Shown here: one piece after another, positions 1 through 5,587 of the stretch
Layout: every line of letters begins with the position of its first letter
How positions within the stretch are numbered: the stretch's first letter is position 1
Source of the DNA: an uncultured Bacteroidales bacterium
GTDB lineage: Bacteria; Bacteroidota; Bacteroidia; Bacteroidales; Paludibacteraceae
Direction of reading: 5' to 3'
Assembly: GCA_902792535.1 (NCBI GenBank)
Contig: CADAZU010000007.1
Span: 69,968 to 106,752, forward strand
Length of the DNA: 36,785 nt
The notes under the pieces: model-generated
What the model was told of the DNA's origin: nothing
Database searches by the model: none
The model's input: only the letters and a program-made list of their open reading frames with translations
Position numbers and translations under genes: made by a program

Positions 1-304
1 TGTACTTCTTACCATCTGCCATCACCTCCACGTCGTGCCCCAAGTTCTTTTGGTACTGCATCCTGGTCTTGAAGGGCGCCGTCAGGCTCAGCGATCCCAC
101 TTCGAGCGAGTAATCCGGCTCTACGGCATCCAGCCGCTCCACGAGAAAACGGTTCAGCTCCGCGCAGAAATCCACATCCACGCCCTCCAGCCGATCCACC
201 TCCACGAGGATATCGTTTGCCGCCGAAATCTCCAGCGTCACTAATTCATACTCCGTACCGCTCAGGTACTCCTCAATCCAAGTCTGTAATTGTTGTTTAT
301 CCAT
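1..304 (-). CDS. rimP: Ribosome maturation factor RimP (N-terminal part, cut by window edge)
   Basis: The first 101 codons of a gene that continues past the left edge. RimP binds the free 30S subunit and helps its late assembly. The translation begins MDKQQLQTWIEEYLSG and shows the N-terminal RimP alpha/beta domain, with a 'VEVDRLEGVDVDFCAELNRF' stretch followed by 'DYSLEVGSLSLTAPFK', matching the family's conserved 'D-YxLEVGSxGxxxPF' segment. The ATG at 304 is the only good start. A promoter lies at 360-391, and a hairpin (321-344) lies between it and the start. In most bacteria rimP is followed by nusA and infB, which would be off the left edge. The identification is by family resemblance of a partial protein. 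Confidence 0.88.
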   Translation of the reverse strand, partial: MDKQQLQTWIEEYLSGTEYELVTLEISAANDILVEVDRLEGVDVDFCAELNRFLVERLDAVEPDYSLEVGSLSLTAPFKTRMQYQKNLGHDVEVMADGKKY

Positions 305-320
305 GTTATTTTAATAAAGC

Positions 321-344
321 GAGGAGACCTTTTCGGGTCCCCTC
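321..344 (-). terminator. Hairpin in the rimP leader, possible terminator/attenuator
   Basis: Arms GAGGAGACC (321-329) and GGTCCCCTC (336-344) pair over nine positions with one A-C mismatch and a six-base loop. On the minus strand a weak T-rich stretch (GCTTTATT) follows. It sits about 12 nt after the predicted rimP start site. It is also the only hairpin downstream of the RyR gene (stop at 426), so it may end that transcript, attenuate rimP, or do both. Confidence 0.5.
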
Positions 345-359
345 ATTCATTTCACGGTG

Positions 360-391
360 CAAAGATACTGCTTTTTTTTGAATTATACAAA
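360..391 (-). promoter_or_regulatory. Bacteroidetes-type promoter for rimP
   Basis: On the minus strand TTTG (391-388) is followed after exactly 20 nt by TATCTTTG (367-360), matching the phylum's -33/-7 consensus TTTG...TAnnTTTG. The predicted start is near 355, giving a leader of about 50 nt. Confidence 0.8.
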
Positions 392-425
392 TAATTCAGC
401 ACTTTTTTTCTTTTTTCCGTTATTT

Positions 426-2324
426 TTACGCGTGTATCGCCTTCTCCCACTCGCGCAAGACGAGCGCCGACATCACCACTACGTGGTCTTTTAGTTGCTC
501 CACTCGCGTCAGTTTCTCGTACGGGATGATGCAAGTGTGCACCCGCACATCCTCTATCCGCGGTTCGTCGCCGCGTGCCTGCCGGTAGCCGAGCAGAGAC
601 GCTTGCGCGTTCCATCTCCGGTGCTCCGCTTCCGCGAGCCGCTCGATCATTTCGGGGTCTGTCAGAAGCTTACCTTTCTCCACTCCCTGACGCTCCAGAT
701 ATGCGAAGACGGAGCGATACATGTCGATCTGGTCGCGCGTCTTCTGGCGGTTCTTCTCCGACAGCGTCATCCACTGCATGCGCCATTCGGGCAAGCGCTC
801 ACGCCAGTCGAGGTGCTCGATCTCACCCACACGGCTGATCTCGTCGTAGAAATGTTCGTTATAGAGTCCGTTGACGAACGTAGCCATATCGTCGTTCAGC
901 AGATCGACCGTAGCACCTTCGTAATACGAGCCGAAGGTCTTGAGGTGGGCATACCGCACATCGTTGGCGTCGAGCAGGTCTTGCAGACGGCTGCGCACGG
1001 CTTGGTGAACCAGCACCCGGTTGGGGTGGATCAACTCGCCTTTCTCGTAGCGGAAATAGACCTCTTCAGGCAGCGACAATGCGGTCTGCATGGCGTGGTC
1101 GGGTGAAGCGAAACAGACAGCGATTGTCAGCAACTGTTTCTCGTCGTTCGCCCATTCCTTGATCTCTTCCCGCACTGCAGGGTCATCTATGTCCGCCTGC
1201 TTGAACTCTACGCGGATGTCACTTACCTGCGAAGCGATATAGGGGTATTTGGAGCGGTAACTGCATTCCAGCCGATCCGCCTGCTTGTCGATGATGGTAA
1301 TGACGGTAGGAGGGGTTACGGAGGAAGGGTTACCGGTTACATAATGGCAGACACGTATGGCTTCGTTCAGCAGCGCTTTGCCCATGTCGTTGAAACCGAC
1401 GATCGCCAGATGGACATACCGGTCGGTACCCTCCAGCGGCTCATAATCCAGCCGGTCATAGACATACCCGTCACCGGTTACCCGTAACCCGTTATAACTC
1501 CATAGCAACCGCGCCCAGTTCTCATAGAAATTATATACATGGATGTCGATGGTCTGCTTGCCGTCGTGCTGTTTGTAGGCCTCCGGTATCGTCAGCCGGC
1601 TGCTGATCTGGTACGCCTCGGAGTCATTGATCATCATATAGACCGGCAGCGGCGTTCCTTCGCCGCGTCCTGCTTCCTTTGCGATGAGCGGCAGAACAGA
1701 GACGCTGCGGGTGTACATACTCTCCCACTCCGCTCCGTCGAGGGTCATATATACCGCCACGGCGCGGTCCAGATTCAGGGCATGGATATGAAAAGCCGAA
1801 TGGGGCGAACCGGCATAGATGATCACGCGCTGCTCGAACTCTTTGGTCAGCAGCGCCCGCAGTTCCGCACGGACAGCTTTCGGCGAACGGATCGTCAGAA
1901 TCACCAGCGCGCGATTCTGATTCTCCTCTTTGCCCAACACATTGGCAATGATGGAACCCGAATAGGCATTGTATCCGATCATCACAAAATGATCGCGCAT
2001 GCTCTTGTACCGCCGCTGCCCCAGTTGCACTTTCTGCGCCCGATGGCGAATACCCAGCGTGATAGCGGCGAAGACGAAAGGCGTGATGATCACCGATCCG
2101 ATCAGACCGAGCACGAAATGCAGTTGCTTGCTCACTCCCGCAGGGTTCGGACTCACTTTCATCAGCGAACTGAAAGTTGCCCCCCAGTCCAGACCGTTGA
2201 TCAGCGTCACGATGATCCAGAACAAAATGACCAGCGCAAGACTGAGAATACAAAGTGCCACATTGCTGGTCGTTTCGTTCCGCCAGATATTATGCCACCA
2301 TAGCGTTATTTTTCCTCGTTTCAT
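426..2324 (-). CDS. Membrane protein with tandem Rossmann/RCK-like domains and C-terminal RyR domain
   Basis: A 632-residue protein. Two hydrophobic helices (about 22-43 and 69-92) are separated by a short extracytoplasmic loop. A first Rossmann-like domain (from about 111, 'DHFVMIGYNAYSGSIIANVL') and a second one (from about 303, 'VHLAIVGFNDMGKALL') follow. The last 75 residues (about 558-632: 'AEAEHRRWNAQASLLGYRQA', then 'IIPYEKL') resemble the RyR domain, named after ryanodine receptors and also present in prokaryotes. The order recalls two-helix channels with paired RCK domains (CASTOR/POLLUX type), but I see no potassium selectivity filter. Nucleotide- or ion-linked signalling is an inference. 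Residues about 277-286 and 329-337 are encoded by heptanucleotide tandem arrays, so these loops look acquired. The start ATG at 2324 follows a clear promoter. Confidence 0.72.
   Translation of the reverse strand: MKRGKITLWWHNIWRNETTSNVALCILSLALVILFWIIVTLINGLDWGATFSSLMKVSPNPAGVSKQLHFVLGLIGSVIITPFVFAAITLGIRHRAQKVQLGQRRYKSMRDHFVMIGYNAYSGSIIANVLGKEENQNRALVILTIRSPKAVRAELRALLTKEFEQRVIIYAGSPHSAFHIHALNLDRAVAVYMTLDGAEWESMYTRSVSVLPLIAKEAGRGEGTPLPVYMMINDSEAYQISSRLTIPEAYKQHDGKQTIDIHVYNFYENWARLLWSYNGLRVTGDGYVYDRLDYEPLEGTDRYVHLAIVGFNDMGKALLNEAIRVCHYVTGNPSSVTPPTVITIIDKQADRLECSYRSKYPYIASQVSDIRVEFKQADIDDPAVREEIKEWANDEKQLLTIAVCFASPDHAMQTALSLPEEVYFRYEKGELIHPNRVLVHQAVRSRLQDLLDANDVRYAHLKTFGSYYEGATVDLLNDDMATFVNGLYNEHFYDEISRVGEIEHLDWRERLPEWRMQWMTLSEKNRQKTRDQIDMYRSVFAYLERQGVEKGKLLTDPEMIERLAEAEHRRWNAQASLLGYRQARGDEPRIEDVRVHTCIIPYEKLTRVEQLKDHVVVMSALVLREWEKAIHA
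1313..1340. repeat. Heptanucleotide tandem array inside the RyR gene (copy 2)
   Basis: Four successive 7-nt units read GGGTTAC, GGAGGAA, GGGTTAC, CGGTTAC on the plus strand. They encode the loop around residues 329-337 just after a Rossmann helix. The same GGGTTAC family occurs in polA at 6924-6965. Confidence 0.7.
1467..1494. repeat. Heptanucleotide tandem array inside the RyR gene (copy 1)
   Basis: Four 7-nt units read CCCGTCA, CCGGTTA, CCCGTAA, CCCGTTA. They encode residues about 277-286 ahead of the second Rossmann domain and are related to the array at 1313-1340. Confidence 0.68.
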
Positions 2325-2360
2325 GTACTTTCAGTATAAATACATAGACCTTTGCGGCTG

Positions 2361-2391
2361 CAAAGATAATGCATTTTTTTGAAATACGCAA
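2361..2391 (-). promoter_or_regulatory. Bacteroidetes-type promoter for the RyR-domain gene
   Basis: Minus strand: TTG (2391-2389, preceded by C), 20 nt, TATCTTTG (2368-2361). The predicted leader is about 30 nt to the ATG at 2324. Confidence 0.75.
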
Positions 2392-2573
2392 GAGTTAAGT
2401 ACATTTTATGCACAAAAAGCGCCCACGAGGTACGCGTTACGCATCGCGTTCGAGGGTTCATTGAGTAGTTCTTGGCTTTTCGTCAGAACATGGTCGCGTG
2501 ATGGTCATGTTGCCGACACGATCATCACGGGATCATCTGCCGAGAACGACTTAACGACGAACCGGGAACCGTG
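2392..2573. other. Intergenic stretch with short 11-nt repeats
   Basis: No gene is seen here. The stretch contains duplicated 7-mers at an 11-nt period: ATGGTC at 2490 and 2501, and GATCATC at 2521 and 2532. It lies downstream of the macrodomain-like gene and upstream of the RyR promoter. No clear terminator is visible. Confidence 0.5.
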
Positions 2574-3026
2574 CTACCAGTTATCCGAACTGCGGTCGGA
2601 ATCATGGTCGAAGGAGTTGATAAAGCGATCGTGGATGTCATTGACTATCGCCGCGAACTCCTCCGGCAGAAGGATATTCTCCACATCCATCGCATGGTAG
2701 AAAAGCGGTGCTATCTCCTCCGCAGTAAAGCCGGCAATACCGCAGCCGATTGGCGTCACGAGGAAGGTATATTCGGGGTGAGCTTTGGCAAAAGCGATAA
2801 ACTCCTTGACATAGGGTTCGATGGTATCTACCCCGCCCTGCATGGTAGGTATGGCATAGCTCTGCCCCTGCAGACCGATTCCCTGCCCCCATATAGCGCC
2901 GAATTTCTCGCAAGCGATATGCGCTGCACCTCCGGCATGCGCACCCGCCAGATTACTGCCGAAGACAAAAATCTCATTCGGCTTCAGTTCGGAAATCCAT
3001 TCCGGTGTAAAGAGTCTGTTGTACAT
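2574..3026 (-). CDS. Macrodomain-like protein (A1S_2505-type phage non-structural family)
   Basis: A 150-residue soluble protein. The N-terminal 'KPNEIFVFGSNLAGAHAGGA' and the later 'YAIPTMQGG' and 'VTPIGCGIAGF' segments fit the small family named after A1S_2505, which has a macrodomain-like fold; ADP-ribose-type ligand binding is inferred. I chose the ATG at 3026 (MYNRLFTPEW) because homologous proteins start near this point. An in-frame ATG at 3107 would add 27 unrelated residues, and a small hairpin (ACCGC/GCGGT) falls in that stretch. The C-terminus (DHDSDRSSDNW) looks unstructured and runs into repeat-rich DNA. It has its own promoter upstream and is followed by the RyR gene on the same strand. 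Confidence 0.68.
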   Translation of the reverse strand: MYNRLFTPEWISELKPNEIFVFGSNLAGAHAGGAAHIACEKFGAIWGQGIGLQGQSYAIPTMQGGVDTIEPYVKEFIAFAKAHPEYTFLVTPIGCGIAGFTAEEIAPLFYHAMDVENILLPEEFAAIVNDIHDRFINSFDHDSDRSSDNW

Positions 3027-3163
3027 ATTATAAGACCGCACAAATATTGTTAGGTTATTATTTCCCAGTGACCGCTTTTGGCGGTAATAATCAATCATAC
3101 GCATCATTTACTGCATATGCGGATTAGTAGCCTGTGAGATTCCACCTCTGTAGAAATCAGGTG

Positions 3164-3194
3164 CAAAATTACTATTATTTTTTGAAACACACAA
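3164..3194 (-). promoter_or_regulatory. Promoter for the macrodomain-like gene
   Basis: Minus strand: TTG (3194-3192), 20 nt, TAATTTTG (3171-3164). Immediately downstream, CACCT/AGGTG (3143-3163) can form a small leader hairpin. The leader to the chosen ATG is about 130 nt. Confidence 0.68.
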
Positions 3195-3210
3195 TAGAGC
3201 AACACATTTT

Positions 3211-3248
3211 TTACAAAAAAAAATCGTCCGCTGGAGCAGACGATTTTT
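3211..3248 (-). terminator. Rho-independent terminator of the WG-repeat gene
   Basis: Perfect arms AAAAATCGTC (3219-3228) and GACGATTTTT (3239-3248) with a ten-base loop. On the minus strand the second arm runs on into a long T tract. It begins 10 nt after the stop codon at 3258. Confidence 0.85.
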
Positions 3249-3257
3249 GGGGATTGG

Positions 3258-4331
3258 TTATTGGTTAGGGGTGCCGACATATTCGCCTTTGTCATTGAAG
3301 AGGATGCGGTCGCCGCTGAAGGACACCTCCGCCTCAAAAAGATGGTCGTCCACCATGCGCACCATAAAATACTTCGCCGGAATAATGACATTGCCGTTCA
3401 GGTCAATTACGCCACTTCCTTCTCCTACGTCATACCGCCAGTATTTCGGAACAATAAATTTCGTCGTTCCATCCTCTTCGTAGTCATGGCTGCGGTAGGA
3501 ATCCACGTATTCTAAAACCGACAAACCGTCGTACACGAATGGAATGGTAACCTTCAGATTCCTGTCCACCTCTTGCGCTATGCCGTCTTTCGCGAGGACA
3601 TATCCATTTCCGTCAGATGCCAAGCGGATAAAATCATACTCCATTGGCAAAGCCATCTTGCCGGACGCGGACAAAAGTCCGTATCGTTTGCCGTCAGAGA
3701 CGACATAATAGCCGAACCGGGGCGCATGAATGGAATTAAAAACCGGTTCTACCGCCCACTCTCCGCGGGTGTTGATCAATCCCCATTTGTTCTCCATCGT
3801 GCGCATCACACAAAGTCCGTTGTGGAACATCGGCGCGATGTCGTAGTAGTCGTCTGTGTAGGTTATCGGGAACGACTGCGGGAAGGCTCTTTCTCCATTC
3901 GAATTAATAAAAAATATCTCTCCGTCCTTCAGCGCAGCCGCTATTCCTTCGCTGAAATTCCAAGCGCGGTTATATTGCGCTGGGATGATAATCCTGCCGG
4001 TATTGAGATTGAGATAACCGCGCAAGCGATCGAACGTCCGAAAGACCACCAGACTGTCTTCCGAAGCATATTCATTCACAAAGATATGCTGCAATTCCGG
4101 CGTCGTGTACTCGCCCGTCTGCAGGTCTTTGAGACGAGCAAACTCCTTGTCTCCGCGATCGCCATAGACCATGAGAATAGTAAGCGAAACGCGCCTCGCC
4201 AATGAGTCCCAATAATACGTTTTGTGATACTTTTGCAGATAAAGCGCAGCCATTGCGCACGCAAAGATAAATACTCCGATTGCCAGCACAGAAAGCGCCA
4301 CAATCCAAACTTTTTTCCATGAATTTGTCAT
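3258..4331 (-). CDS. Membrane-anchored WG-repeat protein
   Basis: A 357-residue protein with a short basic N-terminus, one transmembrane helix (about 9-32) and a repeat region. Units read as 'hhhxxxGxhhhPxxYxxh', for example 'YLNLNTGRIIIPAQYN', 'WGLINTRGEWAVEPVFN', 'YGLLSASGKMALPMEYD' and 'GVIDLNGNVIIPAKY'. This is the WG-repeat pattern of bacterial beta-propeller-like proteins, whose function is generally unknown. The topology (helix first, no cleavage site) places the repeats outside the cytoplasmic membrane. It stands alone, with its own promoter (4387-4418) and terminator. Confidence 0.78.
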   Translation of the reverse strand: MTNSWKKVWIVALSVLAIGVFIFACAMAALYLQKYHKTYYWDSLARRVSLTILMVYGDRGDKEFARLKDLQTGEYTTPELQHIFVNEYASEDSLVVFRTFDRLRGYLNLNTGRIIIPAQYNRAWNFSEGIAAALKDGEIFFINSNGERAFPQSFPITYTDDYYDIAPMFHNGLCVMRTMENKWGLINTRGEWAVEPVFNSIHAPRFGYYVVSDGKRYGLLSASGKMALPMEYDFIRLASDGNGYVLAKDGIAQEVDRNLKVTIPFVYDGLSVLEYVDSYRSHDYEEDGTTKFIVPKYWRYDVGEGSGVIDLNGNVIIPAKYFMVRMVDDHLFEAEVSFSGDRILFNDKGEYVGTPNQ

Positions 4332-4361
4332 AGTTGTAAAGGGTTTAAGTTAATAATTCCA

Positions 4362-4377
4362 TCTCCTCGTCAGGAGA
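4362..4377 (-). other. Leader hairpin of the WG-repeat gene
   Basis: TCTCCT/AGGAGA arms with a four-base loop lie about 10 nt after the predicted transcription start. No T tract follows, so an mRNA-stabilising or regulatory hairpin is more likely than a terminator. Confidence 0.4.
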
Positions 4378-4386
4378 ATTCGGGTG

Positions 4387-4418
4387 CAAAGGTAGTATAT
4401 TTTTTTTGATTATGCAAG
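4387..4418 (-). promoter_or_regulatory. Promoter for the WG-repeat gene
   Basis: Minus strand: CTTG (4418-4415), 20 nt, TACCTTTG (4394-4387). The leader is about 50 nt. Confidence 0.75.
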
Positions 4419-4470
4419 AGACAGCGTCATTTTTTACAGTTATTTTACTTTTTTTCAGTACACCGACACA

Positions 4471-4500
4471 AAAAAGCGCCTGAGACAATCTCAGACGCTT
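4471..4500 (-). terminator. Terminator after tRNA-Arg, end of the long minus-strand run
   Basis: Minus strand AAGCGTCTGAG / CTCAGGCGCTTTTTT: near-perfect arms, a four-base loop and a T run. It starts two bases after the tRNA-Arg discriminator base. Confidence 0.88.
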
Positions 4501-4501
4501 G

Positions 4502-4575
4502 TGATCCATGCAGGATTCAAACCTGCAACCCCCACATCCGTAGTGTGGTACTCTATTCAGTTGAGCTAATGGACC
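4502..4575 (-). tRNA. tRNA-Arg (anticodon ACG)
   Basis: A 74-nt cloverleaf. The acceptor stem GGTCCAT/ATGGATC has a G-T pair, and the D stem is GCTC/GAGT. The anticodon stem CCACA/TGTGG has loop CTACGGA, giving anticodon ACG (read as ICG, arginine). The T stem is GCAGG/CCTGC with loop TTTGAAT, and the discriminator is A. CCA is not encoded. It sits 33 nt downstream of tRNA-Asp and ends in a strong terminator. Confidence 0.93.
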
Positions 4576-4590
4576 CTTTTCGAAAAGAAG

Positions 4591-4606
4591 AGAGGCTTGC
4601 GCCTCT
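4591..4606 (-). other. Hairpin between the two tRNA genes
   Basis: AGAGGC/GCCTCT with a four-base loop, followed on the minus strand by a pyrimidine-rich run (TCTTCTTTTC). It may be a processing signal or a weak terminator after tRNA-Asp. Confidence 0.45.
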
Positions 4607-4608
4607 GG

Positions 4609-4682
4609 CGGTGCGGACGAGACTCGAACTCGCGACCTACGGCGTGACAGGCCGGTATTCTAACCAACTGAACTACCGCACC
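4609..4682 (-). tRNA. tRNA-Asp (anticodon GTC)
   Basis: A 74-nt cloverleaf. The acceptor stem is GGTGCGG/CCGCACC and the anticodon arm CCGGC-CTGTCAC-GCCGT has anticodon GTC. The T arm contains GTTCGAGTC, and the discriminator is G as expected for Asp. CCA is not encoded. It lies 33 nt after the stop of the DUF4886 gene with no clear promoter between, so it is probably transcribed from upstream. Confidence 0.94.
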
Positions 4683-4715
4683 AGATAGTCTCCTTTTCAA
4701 AAGCGGCATTTAGGG

Positions 4716-5510
4716 TCATTTTTTTGCCTCTTTTACCGCCCGATGGGCAACTTTTTGTGCTAAACGACGCTCTTTGGCACTCATCTCCGGGTTCTTGTAA
4801 CCATTCAGTCTTACATCCTTTCCGGTCAAAATTTCGTACCATACACACGCGGCTGTATAACGTCCATAGGTATAGTTCAAATGGTATCCGTCGCGGCAGA
4901 ATGTGTCGCCTAATTGGGTTTCACGTCCGTACTGGATAGCAGCTCCGCAAGGAATAAGCGGCAGTTTGATCAATTTGGTGCAAGCCTGGATACTATCCCA
5001 CATCTCTGCCTGCGAGTTATGATAAGTCGGATAGGCAGGATGCGTTGCATCTTGGCTATACGCCCAGGTCTGCATCCAATAGATCTTCGCCTTCGGCTGG
5101 TATGCCCGAACCGTATCAACCAGCATATCGAGCCATGGCTCATAGGACGAACGAACCCCGCTGAAATGACTTGCCTGCTGGAGCGAGATAATATCGTACT
5201 CTCCGTCCCGCAAGGCTTCGCGCAAAGAGACCGTATCTTTTATCACCCGTTTCTGGAGATGCGGAATATAGGATTCGCGCGCGCCGACCGGATGGCGATG
5301 GTTGGTACAAACGCGATGCGAATACGCAGCCGTATCGCGCATTAAGAACTCGGCATGCTGCTCCAGCGAGCAACCGCCATAATACAGATTATGAACCTCC
5401 ACCTGCACGCCTTTCGCGTCGCAAAGCGGTACTAATTCCTGTTCTACGGCATCCCATGAGAACGAGTTGCCGACACAGAGGATTCGGATTACTAACAATA
5501 ACGCTAACAT
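4716..5510 (-). CDS. DUF4886 family SGNH-hydrolase-like protein
   Basis: A 264-residue protein. 'RILCVGNSFSWDAVEQEL' at residues 9-26 holds the block I serine (GNSFS). A middle block 'YDIISLQQASHFSG' follows, and a C-terminal 'FCRDGYHLNYTYGRY' holds the Asp-x-x-His pair. These are hallmarks of DUF4886, an SGNH/GDSL-like hydrolase family common in Bacteroidetes; the substrate is unknown. The N-terminus is short: the ATG at 5510 is directly preceded by an in-frame TAG, and the hydrophobic start MLALLLVI is too short to be a confident signal peptide. It follows polA by 77 nt of repeat-bearing DNA. Confidence 0.82.
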   Translation of the reverse strand: MLALLLVIRILCVGNSFSWDAVEQELVPLCDAKGVQVEVHNLYYGGCSLEQHAEFLMRDTAAYSHRVCTNHRHPVGARESYIPHLQKRVIKDTVSLREALRDGEYDIISLQQASHFSGVRSSYEPWLDMLVDTVRAYQPKAKIYWMQTWAYSQDATHPAYPTYHNSQAEMWDSIQACTKLIKLPLIPCGAAIQYGRETQLGDTFCRDGYHLNYTYGRYTAACVWYEILTGKDVRLNGYKNPEMSAKERRLAQKVAHRAVKEAKK

Positions 5511-5536
5511 ATCAAACTATACAATGACGTACATAC

Positions 5537-5558
5537 TGGTCGCGGAGTGGTCGCGGGC
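5537..5558. repeat. 11-nt direct repeat between polA and the DUF4886 gene
   Basis: Two adjacent units, TGGTCGCGGAG and TGGTCGCGGGC, in the 77-nt spacer. The 11-nt period matches arrays at 2490-2538 and 21271-21388. Confidence 0.6.
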
Positions 5559-5587
5559 TTGACAGATAGATAAACATCAAGGGTTTA

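Noticed and set aside
4502-4682. tRNA genes as an integration site for a mobile element
   Set aside because: I found no integrase, no duplicated tRNA end and no change of gene content beside them.
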